Part shown: piece after piece, positions 45,718-54,570 of the stretch
How positions within the stretch are numbered: the stretch's first letter is position 1
Layout: the number at the start of each line of letters is the position of its first letter
Source of the DNA: Polaribacter porphyrae
GTDB taxonomy: Bacteria; Bacteroidota; Bacteroidia; Flavobacteriales; Flavobacteriaceae
Length of the DNA stretch: 64,000 nucleotides
Reading direction: 5' to 3'
Assembly (NCBI RefSeq): GCF_002954685.1
Contig: NZ_MSCN01000001.1
Coordinates: 2,488,937 to 2,552,936, forward strand
Notes under the pieces: generated by a model
Databases searched by the model: none
What the model was told of the DNA's origin: nothing
The model's input: only the letters and a program-made list of their open reading frames with translations
Made by a program: the position numbers and the translations under genes

Positions 45718-47004
45718 TTATTCTATTGTTTTTCTTACTGGTTCTATCTTTCTTATAAAAAAGAATATTGATAAAACCCCTAAAATTACTGATATTGTAA
45801 TTGCAATAAATGCTGGTGTATAAGAACCACCTGAAGTTATTTGCCCAATAAACCAGTTCATAATCATTGGAGAAACGGCTGCTATTGTTCCTGCTAAACC
45901 TGCTAATGTTCCTACTGAAGGTCCTCTAAATAAATCACTAGAAATAGTTTGTACATTACCAATTGCAAATTGAAATCCAAAAAGCACTAAACCTGCTAAA
46001 TAGATAAATGTCATAAAATTATTTTCTCCAACAAACTGGATAATACCAACAAAACCAATAAAAACTAGTAGGCCTCCAGTAGAAATTGCAATTTTTCTTG
46101 CAGCATCAACAGATTTTGTTTTCATCAGTAAACCTGTAAACCATCCTCCAATTATACTACCTGCTGCTGCCATTAGATAAGATATCCACATAGTAGATGC
46201 TATTTCTTCTATACTTAACCCAAATGTTTTATTTAAATAAATTGGCATCCAAGCAGCAAAAAACCACCAAATGGGTTCTATAAAAAACCTACATAATAAT
46301 ACTCCCCAAGATTGTTTGTAGCTTAAAATTTTTGTTACGGGTAAACTTTTTGCTTTTACTTCTGATATATTTTCATCCTTATCAATTCTATCTGATAAAA
46401 TTAAATCTCTTTCTTCTTGTGTTATCCAAGGATGTTTCTCTGGGGTAGATTTATTTAAAAATAACCATGGAATTACCCATAACATTCCGACTGTTCCTAA
46501 AATAATATAAGTTGTTTTCCATCCAAACTTTGTGTACAAATACACTATTATAAATGGTGCAATTACATTACCTATTGAGGCTCCTGCATTAAAGATGCCT
46601 TGAGCTGTAGCTCGTTCTCTAATAGGAAACCATTCCCCATTACTTTTTACAGCCCCAGGCCAATTTCCTGCCTCTCCAAGACCAAGAAGCCCTCTAAAGA
46701 TTGACAGTGAAATAACTCCTCTAGCAAAAGCATGAAATACAGAAGCTAAAGACCAAACAATAATAGATACTGTAAACCCTAAACGCGTTCCTATTTGATC
46801 GTATAATTTACCAGAAGCAAATTTTCCTAGAGCATAACAAGCAAGAAAAACATTAAATAAAAATGCATAATCTTCTTGGTTCATCCCCAAGTCTTCTCCC
46901 ATTTGAGGCCAAAGTAATGCAAAGGCAGTTCTATCTATATAGTTTATTACAGTGGCAATGAATATTAATGTTATTATCCACCATCTTAAGCCTTTTATTT
47001 TCAT
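45718..47004 (-). CDS. MFS hexuronate-type transporter (anion:cation symporter family)
   Basis: The 428-residue protein has 12 predicted helices and fits the ExuT/anion-cation symporter group of MFS: NYIDRTAFALLWP at the N-terminus, GKLYDQIGTRLGF loop 2-3, LGLGEAGNWPGAVKSNGEWFP and FNAGASIGNVIAPF. In alginate loci this carrier takes unsaturated uronate or DEH monomers across the inner membrane. It is between gntR and the SDR gene. Its 166-bp upstream region contains a hairpin motif that recurs in the susC leader at 53927. Confidence 0.88.
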   Translation of the reverse strand: MKIKGLRWWIITLIFIATVINYIDRTAFALLWPQMGEDLGMNQEDYAFLFNVFLACYALGKFASGKLYDQIGTRLGFTVSIIVWSLASVFHAFARGVISLSIFRGLLGLGEAGNWPGAVKSNGEWFPIRERATAQGIFNAGASIGNVIAPFIIVYLYTKFGWKTTYIILGTVGMLWVIPWLFLNKSTPEKHPWITQEERDLILSDRIDKDENISEVKAKSLPVTKILSYKQSWGVLLCRFFIEPIWWFFAAWMPIYLNKTFGLSIEEIASTMWISYLMAAAGSIIGGWFTGLLMKTKSVDAARKIAISTGGLLVFIGFVGIIQFVGENNFMTFIYLAGLVLFGFQFAIGNVQTISSDLFRGPSVGTLAGLAGTIAAVSPMIMNWFIGQITSGGSYTPAFIAITISVILGVLSIFFFIRKIEPVRKTIE

Positions 47005-47108
47005 ATAAGTATTATTATTTACAAGGTTACTTGTAAAGATTTAGTTAAAAAAGTAGTGTGGATTATTTAAAAAACCGTTACTTAATTAAATATGATATTA
47101 ATTTATTC

Positions 47109-47168
47109 CTTCCTTCAGATATTATTTTTTTTAATGATAATAGAAAGCGTGCACTCTCTCTTTTATCA
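47109..47168 (-). other. Structured leader motif upstream of the MFS gene
   Basis: On the - strand a stem (47154-47168 with 47135-47147, imperfect) encloses the loop TGCACG. About 29 nt further comes TCTGAAGGAAG (47109-47119). The same hairpin loop and box occur upstream of susC at 53927-53977. The motif is 105-165 nt before the MFS start. Function unknown; a leader regulatory element or RNA-processing site is possible. Confidence 0.5.
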
Positions 47169-47170
47169 CT

Positions 47171-47869
47171 TTAAATATTGTAACAATATTGATATAATGT
47201 TTTAAAATGTACTTTCATTTTTTCTTTAGCCTCTTTAGGGTTCTGTTTTAAAATTGCTTGATAAATATCTTCATGCTCTTTAATACCTTCTTGTGCTAAA
47301 CCTTTATCACAAACATGATATTTTTCAAAATTTGTAATAATTTCTGGAGTAATAATTAACATAAATGTATTCATTGAACTGTTACCACTTGCTTTTGCTA
47401 TAGCTAGATGAAACAACAAATCTTCTTGTACAGCATCTTCACTATTAATAACTTTTTCTTTATAAGCTTCTAAAGCACTTTTTATTTGTGTTAAATCTTC
47501 ATCAGTTCTTCTTAAGGCCGCTAATCTTGCAGTTTTTAGTTCCAATAAAATTCTAGTTTCTACAAGAGCTTTAAAACTAGGTTCATCTAATCTTAAAATA
47601 TCTTCAACCATTCCGTTAAAAGCAGTATTGCCAATTGCTACAAAAGTTCCACTTTGTGGTCTAGATTTTAATAGTCCATAAAACTCTAATTTTTGTATAG
47701 CTTCTCTAACAATACTTCTACTTACATTAAATTTTTCAGATAACATTCTTTCTGAAGGCAATTTGTCTCCTGGTTCTAAATTTTTATAATTGATTAAATT
47801 TCTTATACCATCTATAATAGTATTTTCAATTTTTCTGTTATCGTTTTTAGTAAGTACTTCTAATTTCAT
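47171..47869 (-). CDS. FadR/GntR-family regulator of the alginate locus (FCD domain)
   Basis: The 232-residue regulator has an N-terminal winged helix (PGDKLPSERMLSEKF, VSRSIVREAIQKLE) and an all-helical FCD domain. Candidate metal ligands are visible: EDLLFHLAIA (Asp, His), KEHEDIY (His) and KVHFKTL (His). FCD proteins bind carboxylic acids such as uronates or KDG and release DNA when bound. A single TTGGTTAACCAA palindrome 23 bp before its start suggests autoregulation. Tandem copies before four other promoters define its probable regulon. Repression is inferred from operators covering the -7 boxes. Confidence 0.9.
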   Translation of the reverse strand: MKLEVLTKNDNRKIENTIIDGIRNLINYKNLEPGDKLPSERMLSEKFNVSRSIVREAIQKLEFYGLLKSRPQSGTFVAIGNTAFNGMVEDILRLDEPSFKALVETRILLELKTARLAALRRTDEDLTQIKSALEAYKEKVINSEDAVQEDLLFHLAIAKASGNSSMNTFMLIITPEIITNFEKYHVCDKGLAQEGIKEHEDIYQAILKQNPKEAKEKMKVHFKTLYQYCYNI

Positions 47870-47891
47870 ACTTTAAATTTTTATCTTTTTA

Positions 47892-47903
47892 TTGGTTAAC
47901 CAA
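47892..47903 (-). promoter_or_regulatory. Single GntR-type operator upstream of the regulator gene
   Basis: TTGGTTAACCAA is a perfect 12-bp palindrome. The other four operator regions have two copies; this one has one, with only a weak TTGGTAACC at 47949. It may give weaker, autoregulatory control. Confidence 0.75.
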
Positions 47904-48080
47904 ATCAATACTATAAATATATAAAAACTATTTTATTTATGATACTTATTGGTAACCTCTATTTTATAATATTCCACTTTAGATTTTGCCTACAAATCTA
48001 TTGTTAGGAAATAATTTACAGCTTTAAAATAATTTTCTAAAATACCTATTTTTAAATATATGCCATTCATAATTACTTTC

Positions 48081-48234
48081 AGAAATCATTTGATTTCTTA
48101 ATTCAGTTCTTGAATATTAAGGTTTATGTTTTCTGTTTTTATTTGAAGAATCTATATCATTATTAGATTGACAACTTAAATCTAATGAAAACATAAGTAG
48201 TGTAAAAAACTCACAACATTGATATATATTCTTC
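48081..48234. repeat. Cluster of nested and interlocking inverted repeats
   Basis: This lies in the 379-bp gap between the surface lipoprotein gene and gntR. AGAAATCA/TGATTTCT (48081-48098), TTATGTTTTC/GAAAACATAA (48124-48133 with 48188-48197), GAAGAATCTATATCA/TGATATATATTCTTC (48145-48159 with 48220-48234, one mismatch) and TTAGATT/AATCTAA (48163-48185) are inverted pairs. The second and third interlock. No reading frame covers the region. It may be the 3' end or terminator region of the SusC-D transcript, or a structured RNA. Confidence 0.5.
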
Positions 48235-48248
48235 AAAAATTCTATAAT

Positions 48249-49211
48249 TTAGTTAGCTGTTATAGTAACTGAATCTAATCTTATTTCTTCATCACCACTA
48301 GTGTAACCAAAATTACCAACACTGCTATCTCCACCAACACCTCTCATAAAAAATGCAACGCTTGTATTATTACCAGCATTGAAAGTGTAAGTATTTGATA
48401 GGTAACTATCATCGCCAGGATTATTTAAAGTTTCATTCAAAAGATTATTTGTAGCGTCTTCTACTTGAGCTATTGATGCGTAACCATATCCATCTTGAGG
48501 AAATGCATCTGTAGCAGTGTAGTATACTGGAGTGTAACCACTAGTATATCCAGAACCTGCAAGAATCCTCATGTTTAATTGACTTGCATAAGTACCACCT
48601 GCTGAAGGCTTAAATTGAGTAATAATAGTAATTGTGTAATCTGCATTTGGTGTAACTTCAAACTCTTGATAAATATGATCTGGTTCATTATTATCAAACT
48701 TTACAACATCAGAACCATTACCTGAACTAGATTCTCCTTGATCTCCCAAGCTCTTATTTATCCAGCCTGAACAAGCACAATCTGAACCTGAAGATTTTGC
48801 AGTTTTTACAAAATCTGCATTTATTAATTTTGGATCAGGAATTACAACTACAGCTGGCTTTACAACATCTACCGAAGATGTAAATTTACTTGTTACACCA
48901 TTATTATCTGATGCAGTTAGTGTTACATTGTATGTGCCTTCGGCTGCATATTTGTTAAATGGTTCTTTATCTGTTGAAGAATTTCCATCTCCAAATTCCC
49001 ATGCAAAAGTAGTTGCGCTTACAGATTGATTAGAAAACTCAATCGTTTGCCAATCTCCTTTATTTGCAGTTGCAGAGAAATTTGCTTCTGGAGGTGTTAA
49101 ATCTTCAACTGAACCTATTTCAGGTAAATTATTTTCTTCACAAGAATATACCAAGGACAGAAAAATAACAAACAAAGCTATTAAACCGAATTTAGAATTT
49201 TTTATTTTCAT
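48249..49211 (-). CDS. PKD-domain surface glycan-binding lipoprotein
   Basis: The ATG at 49211 gives MKIKNSKFGLIALFVIF with lipobox VYSCE; a longer frame from 49274 overlaps susD and was rejected. The 320-residue lipoprotein has a PKD domain (about 40-120; WEFGDGNSSTDKEPFNKY). A C-terminal beta-sandwich (about 130-320; YQEFEVTPNADYTITI) follows and resembles carbohydrate-binding modules. Third genes after susD often encode such surface glycan-binding proteins, which help to capture the polymer. It lies 25 bp after susD and ends the operon. Alginate binding is inferred. Confidence 0.8.
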   Translation of the reverse strand: MKIKNSKFGLIALFVIFLSLVYSCEENNLPEIGSVEDLTPPEANFSATANKGDWQTIEFSNQSVSATTFAWEFGDGNSSTDKEPFNKYAAEGTYNVTLTASDNNGVTSKFTSSVDVVKPAVVVIPDPKLINADFVKTAKSSGSDCACSGWINKSLGDQGESSSGNGSDVVKFDNNEPDHIYQEFEVTPNADYTITIITQFKPSAGGTYASQLNMRILAGSGYTSGYTPVYYTATDAFPQDGYGYASIAQVEDATNNLLNETLNNPGDDSYLSNTYTFNAGNNTSVAFFMRGVGGDSSVGNFGYTSGDEEIRLDSVTITAN

Positions 49212-49236
49212 GTTTTTACTTTTTAATATTATTAAT

Positions 49237-50676
49237 TTAATAACCAGGATTTTGTGACAATTGACCATTACCAATATTTATTTCTCTTTGCGGAATTGGT
49301 AATAATAAATCTGTTGACGAATATCCTAAACCATTTGCAGCAGAATATGCTGAAAATACATCTTGTGCTTTTCCAAAACGTAATAAATCAAAAAATCTAT
49401 GGTTTTCGAAAGCTAATTCGACTCTTCTTTCGAGTAACAATTCATCTTCTGAAATACTTGTAACAGCAGTGGTTAATCCTGCTCTATCTCTTACTTTTTG
49501 AAATGAACTTATAGCATTAGTACTAGTAGTTGAAGCACCACCAGCCATAATTGCTTCTACATGCATTAATAAAATGTCTGCATATCTTAAAACTACCCAA
49601 TCATTACCTGCTGATCTTGGATCTGCTGAAGTTGGAGCTATTCCTAAATTAGTATCACCATCTGGTAAATATTTTACAACCTGATATTTGCCTGCTTGAG
49701 CTTGATCTTCTCTATAAGAATATTGTGTTCTATTACCACCATTGGCATCTAAAACAGTTTTGGCATCTAAAGAAGCATAGTTTACACCACTTGTTCTACC
49801 AACTGCATTTAACCATTCAGCAGAAAAACTTTGACTATTTAACCTTGAGTCTGGTAAAAATCCAATAGCAAATAACACCTCGTCATTACCTTCATTATAA
49901 AAAACATCTTTAAAGTTACTTTCTAAAGCAAAACCTCTAGATGGGTTCATAATTGATTCTAATAAAGTTTGTGCTTCTGAATATCTACCTAATGTTAAAT
50001 ACACTTTTGCTAAAATTCCTTCAGCTGCTGCTTTACTACCTCTATCATTAGGACCATTGTCATCTAAATTAGAAATAGCAGTTTGCAAGTCTGATACAAT
50101 TAAATCATAAATTTGAGTAGAGGCTACTCTTGTAAAAGCTGTTTGCTTATCTAGTGGAGAAATAAGTTTATCTACTAAAGGGACATCTCCAAATAGTCTT
50201 ACTAAATTAAAATAGGAGTATGCTCTTAAAAATTTTGCCTCACCTTCAAAAACTGGACTTTTTGTTGCAGATGCTGTACCTAAATTTTCTAATACTAAAT
50301 TCGCTCTAAAAATAACATTGTAATAGCTTCTGTAATAATCATCAACTAAACCATTAGTAGCTTCTACATTAAAGAATTCGAATTGTGCAGCCTCACCTTC
50401 ATTAGATTTAGTTTCAGTATTATCACTTCTCATCTCTGTTAAGTAAAACTCTACTTGTACTCCATGATTAAAGTTATTGTTAGTAATTTGTAATTGATTT
50501 ACACCTTGTATACCATCATAAATATTTAAGACACCTGCTTCAATTTCTGCATCATTCTTAAAATAATTATCAGCGTTTATACCTGTTTCTAATTCTGGAG
50601 ATAAGAATGAGTCTTCACATGAACTGTAAAAAACAGTAATGACTAGAATTAGAAGTATTGTTTTTATTTGTTTCAT
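49237..50676 (-). CDS. susD: SusD-like alginate oligomer-binding lipoprotein
   Basis: The 479-residue lipoprotein (lipobox FYSSC, Cys20) has the SusD fold: a SPELETGINADNYFKNDAEI start, KFLRAYSYFNLVRLFGDVPL, AEGILAKVYLTLGRY and RYADILLMHVEA. The late VELAFENHRFFDLLRFG motif is typical. It is the outer-surface lid of the SusC barrel encoded 12 bp upstream. Its setting among alginate lyases makes alginate oligosaccharides the likely ligand. Confidence 0.93.
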   Translation of the reverse strand: MKQIKTILLILVITVFYSSCEDSFLSPELETGINADNYFKNDAEIEAGVLNIYDGIQGVNQLQITNNNFNHGVQVEFYLTEMRSDNTETKSNEGEAAQFEFFNVEATNGLVDDYYRSYYNVIFRANLVLENLGTASATKSPVFEGEAKFLRAYSYFNLVRLFGDVPLVDKLISPLDKQTAFTRVASTQIYDLIVSDLQTAISNLDDNGPNDRGSKAAAEGILAKVYLTLGRYSEAQTLLESIMNPSRGFALESNFKDVFYNEGNDEVLFAIGFLPDSRLNSQSFSAEWLNAVGRTSGVNYASLDAKTVLDANGGNRTQYSYREDQAQAGKYQVVKYLPDGDTNLGIAPTSADPRSAGNDWVVLRYADILLMHVEAIMAGGASTTSTNAISSFQKVRDRAGLTTAVTSISEDELLLERRVELAFENHRFFDLLRFGKAQDVFSAYSAANGLGYSSTDLLLPIPQREINIGNGQLSQNPGY

Positions 50677-50688
50677 ATTTTTTTTATA

Positions 50689-53600
50689 TTAAAATGAAAG
50701 ATTTAAACCTAATGACATTGTACTAAATACAGGTGAACCAGCTCTTTGATAACCATAAGTTGTGGCACTTGTATTGTTGATAGATTCTGGGTTAAAACCT
50801 GTATAACCATCAGCAGTTATATACAACAAGTTTTGGGCAGAAACATAAACCCTTGCTCTAGAAAATTTTAGTTTAGAAAGTAAATTATCAGAGAAATTAT
50901 AACCTATATTAAGATTTCTTAAAGCGATGTATGATGCATCCTGTATAATGCTATCAGTAAATATCTTTTGTCTAATAAATTGCTGATCTGGAGTTGTACT
51001 AGTATTAAAATCTTGAGCACTATTAAAGTGATTAAAAATATATTGATCTCCCATATTTCTAACTTCTGCACCATGGCTACCTTGAAACATAAAACTAACA
51101 TCAAAATTTCCAATTCTAAAATCATTTGCAAAACTCCATACTAAATCTGGGTAAGGACTACCAAGTATAGTTTTATCATCATCATCTATTAAACCATCAC
51201 CATTTAAATCTCTAACATAAACATCTTGAGCAGATGCACCTATTGGATGATATGGGTCATTAATATATTCTAATGGTATTTCTTTATCTACAACCCATCC
51301 ATAAAATGATGATATTGGGTTACCTACAAGGTTAATCCATTCTGCAGCTCTTTTAGAATCTACACTTTGAATTAATCCATCTGAATCTCCATAATTAGTT
51401 AATTCATTTTTATTTTTTGATGCTATAATCGTGGTAGACCATCTAAAATTTTCTTTAGAAATATTTCTAGTTCTCAATTCTACTTCAATACCACTATTTT
51501 GAACTTCACCTAAATTAACTAATGCATTACTGAAACCAGTTGTACCAGAAACAGGATTATTTAGTAATAATTGATCACTTGTTCTTTTGTAGTAGTCGAT
51601 TGAACCAGTTAAAAAGTTGTTGAATAAAGCAAAATCAAGACCAGGGTTAAATTCTATTTGTCTTTCCCAAGAGAGATCAGGATTAGGTATATTAAGAGGG
51701 TTAACAACTAAAGCTGTTCCACCATTACTAACACCAGAAGTAGTAGTATTATCTAAAATTGCTAAATAAGGATAATTATCAACTAGTTCATTTCCGGTTC
51801 TAAAATCATTATTACCTGTAACACCATAACTTACTCTAAACTTTAAAGTATTTACAATATCGCTATCTCTTAAGAAATCTTCTTTAGCAACATTCCAACC
51901 TACTGAAGCTGCAGCAAAATTACCATATTTTACATTTGGACCAAAAACAGAACTACCATCTCTTCTAAAACTAAAAGAGCCTAAATATTTATCTTCATAC
52001 GCATAGTTTACTCTACCAAAGAAAGATAATAAGGTTCTTTTCCAATTATATTCATTTTGATTCGTGATAGATGCTGCTTTGTCAATAGTTGGATTAATAT
52101 CATCTTGAAAAACTGAACCTTGAATAGTTTCATAATTTCTAGTTCTTGATTCTAAAGAAGTACCTAAAACTGCATTAATTTCATGCTTACCAATTTCTTT
52201 TTTATAAGTAAGAGTATTATCTAATACCCATCTTGTTGTTTTGATTACAGTACTATCTAATCTAGAAGCACTAGCACCATTTCTATTTGAAAGTACACCC
52301 TGATATCTAGTTTCTCTTCTATATTGGTAATTCATAGATCCTTTAGTTCTAAATGTTAAGCCACTTATAATTTTATATTTACCATATACGCTTCCTAAAA
52401 ACTTATTTCTTTGAACTACTCTATCTCTCTCTAATATTTTAGCAGCTGGGTTTGTATTTGAAGTATTACTAATATCTGTACCACTTCCAGTACTTGGCAT
52501 ACCAGTTGTTAAATCAAAATCATCAAACATTCTTTGTATTGCATAATCCCCAATTTGAGCATTAGCATATCTACCTCCATCTCTAAATCTATTTACAAAA
52601 TTAATCGTGTTTTCATCAAGATAAACTGGTAACCAAGAAGGTTGTCTTAAAATATCGTGTGTTGAACCATCAAATCTTTTTTGAGTTGTAAAAGATGGAT
52701 TTGCAGAAAAACCAAGAGTTAGTTTCTTATTTACTTTATAATCTATTTTAAGATTTACTGTACTTCTTTCAAAATTATCAGATAATAGTACACCTTCATC
52801 GTTTAAATAGCCAAATGAAGCTGCATATTTCGTTTTTTCTGTACCTCCACTTAATGATAACGAGTGGTCTGTAAAAATTCCACCATCAAATATAACGTCT
52901 TGCCAATTATTATCAACTCCAATTAATTGCTTTACTCTAGTTCTATCTGAAAGTGTACCTGTAGCTGCTTGCTCTAAAGCTACAGCATCTGCAACAGAAG
53001 TATAGTAAGCATCACTTTGGTGAGCGGATTTGTAACCAGTTAACATATTATAACTAATTTTCATATCACCTTCTTTACCACTTTTAGTAGTGATAATAAT
53101 TACACCATTACCACCTCTTGAACCAAATATTGCACTTGAAGCTGCATCTTTAAGAATTTCAAAAGATTCTATATTATTCATATCTAAAGAACCTAAAAAA
53201 TCTTCATCTACTGGAACACCATCTACAACAATAAGAGGACCAGCATTTCCTATTAAAGAACCAGTACCTCTAATTCTAATTGTGGGGGCAGAACCAGCTT
53301 CACCTTCTGTAGCTTGAATGTTAACACCAGAAACTTGCCCTACCAAAGCGTCATCAACTCTTGCTACACCAATTTGATCTAACTTTTCATTTTTTACTTT
53401 AGATATTGAACCTGTTAAGTGTGATTTCTTTTGTGTTCCATAACCAGTAACAATAACCTCATCTAAAACGCTAGCATCTTCTACCATTATTATTTTTAAT
53501 GTTTTTTGATCTGCTATTGTTATTGATTGAGAAGCGTAACCCAGATAAGAGAATTCTAATACATCTCCTTTTTTTACTTTAATAGAAAAGTCACCATCAA

Positions 53601-53766
53601 AATCGGTTTGTGTTCCATTACTCGCCTTCAAAATTCTTACTGAAACTCCAGGTAAAGGTGAGTTATCTTCTTTAGAAATAACAACGCCAGTTATAGTGTA
53701 AGAGTTTTGCCCATAAATTGTTATGGCTCCTAAAAAGATTAATAAAAATGTTAATTTTAATTTCAT
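50689..53766 (-). CDS. susC: SusC-like TonB-dependent transporter of the alginate locus
   Basis: The 1025-residue protein has a signal peptide (IYGQ), a carboxypeptidase-regulatory-like domain (about 25-95), the TonB-box region SVLDEVIVTGYGTQKK, a plug (GVNIQATEGEAGSAP, VDGVPVDEDFLG, GNGVIIITTKSGK) and a barrel ending in MSLGLNLSF. It forms with SusD the import complex for alginate oligosaccharides. Its operator and -7 box lie about 270-300 bp upstream, which implies an unusually long 5' leader containing two hairpins. Confidence 0.94.
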   Translation of the reverse strand: MKLKLTFLLIFLGAITIYGQNSYTITGVVISKEDNSPLPGVSVRILKASNGTQTDFDGDFSIKVKKGDVLEFSYLGYASQSITIADQKTLKIIMVEDASVLDEVIVTGYGTQKKSHLTGSISKVKNEKLDQIGVARVDDALVGQVSGVNIQATEGEAGSAPTIRIRGTGSLIGNAGPLIVVDGVPVDEDFLGSLDMNNIESFEILKDAASSAIFGSRGGNGVIIITTKSGKEGDMKISYNMLTGYKSAHQSDAYYTSVADAVALEQAATGTLSDRTRVKQLIGVDNNWQDVIFDGGIFTDHSLSLSGGTEKTKYAASFGYLNDEGVLLSDNFERSTVNLKIDYKVNKKLTLGFSANPSFTTQKRFDGSTHDILRQPSWLPVYLDENTINFVNRFRDGGRYANAQIGDYAIQRMFDDFDLTTGMPSTGSGTDISNTSNTNPAAKILERDRVVQRNKFLGSVYGKYKIISGLTFRTKGSMNYQYRRETRYQGVLSNRNGASASRLDSTVIKTTRWVLDNTLTYKKEIGKHEINAVLGTSLESRTRNYETIQGSVFQDDINPTIDKAASITNQNEYNWKRTLLSFFGRVNYAYEDKYLGSFSFRRDGSSVFGPNVKYGNFAAASVGWNVAKEDFLRDSDIVNTLKFRVSYGVTGNNDFRTGNELVDNYPYLAILDNTTTSGVSNGGTALVVNPLNIPNPDLSWERQIEFNPGLDFALFNNFLTGSIDYYKRTSDQLLLNNPVSGTTGFSNALVNLGEVQNSGIEVELRTRNISKENFRWSTTIIASKNKNELTNYGDSDGLIQSVDSKRAAEWINLVGNPISSFYGWVVDKEIPLEYINDPYHPIGASAQDVYVRDLNGDGLIDDDDKTILGSPYPDLVWSFANDFRIGNFDVSFMFQGSHGAEVRNMGDQYIFNHFNSAQDFNTSTTPDQQFIRQKIFTDSIIQDASYIALRNLNIGYNFSDNLLSKLKFSRARVYVSAQNLLYITADGYTGFNPESINNTSATTYGYQRAGSPVFSTMSLGLNLSF

Positions 53767-53926
53767 AATTGTATTTTATGTTTAAAAAATGTAATTGATA
53801 CGCATGTGTAATGCGATTTTATTCCACATAATTTTAAACAAAATCAAAAATTGAATGCTAATTAAAAATAGAATTTTGTATTTTTGATTTACTTAATGCT
53901 TAATTAATATTATGTGTTAATTTATA

Positions 53927-53980
53927 CTTCCTTCAGACGAAGTATTTTCAAAAGGATAGGCGTGCACCTATCCTTTTTTT
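53927..53980 (-). other. Leader hairpin and TCTGAAGGAAG box upstream of susC
   Basis: AAAAGGATAGG (53950-53960) and CCTATCCTTTT (53967-53977) form a perfect 11-bp stem around the loop CGTGCA. TCTGAAGGAAG (- strand, 53927-53937) follows it. A smaller stem CGCAT/ATGCG lies at 53801-53815. The element is inside the predicted susC transcript, about 190 nt before the ATG. It is shared with the MFS leader at 47109. The T-run on the + side also allows it to act as a terminator for + strand transcription. Confidence 0.6.
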
Positions 53981-54037
53981 GTTAAATTAATTCAAATTAT
54001 TTGCATATAATATTTTATTTTTTTGATTGATTAAATA

Positions 54038-54067
54038 TTGGTTTACCAGATTGGTTTACCAAATATA
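54038..54067 (-). promoter_or_regulatory. Tandem GntR-type operator overlapping the susC -7 box
   Basis: TTGGTTTACCAG (54038-54049) and TTGGTTTACCAA (54051-54062) are spaced 13 bp. On the - strand TATATTTG (54060-54067) is a perfect -7 box fused to the operator. The gap from 53767 to 54185 otherwise holds only the susC leader and A/T-rich sequence. Confidence 0.82.
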
Positions 54068-54185
54068 AATCTTTTTTTTATTTAAACAAATAATTCTTAA
54101 AAAAAAGTTAATAAAATGATGAAAATTTAAAAATAATGCTCTGATATGATAATTTAATAAATAGATTGAGTTTTAGGTTAGATAA

Positions 54186-54560
54186 CTATTTTTTATCTCC
54201 AAAATAAGATGGTCCGTTTCCTGTTAAGAAATCTTCTCTTACTGGACTAAATGTGTCAATTAATTGACCTTCTTCTAAACAAATTGCGCTGTGCAATAAA
54301 TTAGGCTCAATATATACACCATCTCCTGCTTCTACAATTTGCTTAACTCCGTCAATTTCAAACTCAAACTTACCAGAAACAACATAAGTTGCTTGGGTGT
54401 GAAAGTGTTGATGTGGTGAGCCTAATGCACCTTTATCAAACTTAACGCTTACCATCATAATTTGATTATCATATCCTAAAAACTTTCTTGATACTCCTCC
54501 ACCAAGAACTTCCCATTCTATATCTTTTGCAATAATGTACTTTTCGCTAACTCGTTTCAT
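54186..54560 (-). CDS. kdgF: Cupin protein, KdgF-type (unsaturated uronate to DEH)
   Basis: The 124-residue single-domain cupin has metal-binding His50, His52, Gln56 and His90 (GSPHQHFHTQATYV and IEPNLLHSA). Length and sequence match KdgF, which speeds ring opening of 4,5-unsaturated monouronates produced by exo-lyases. It is cytoplasmic. It lies 10 bp after the PL17 gene, whose monomer product is the KdgF substrate. That order makes the role convincing. Confidence 0.88.
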   Translation of the reverse strand: MKRVSEKYIIAKDIEWEVLGGGVSRKFLGYDNQIMMVSVKFDKGALGSPHQHFHTQATYVVSGKFEFEIDGVKQIVEAGDGVYIEPNLLHSAICLEEGQLIDTFSPVREDFLTGNGPSYFGDKK

Positions 54561-54570
54561 ATTTTTTTAA

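Noticed and set aside
49212..49274. N-terminal extension of the PKD lipoprotein overlapping susD
   Set aside because: The ATG at 49211 gives a standard lipoprotein signal; the extension overlaps susD coding sequence.
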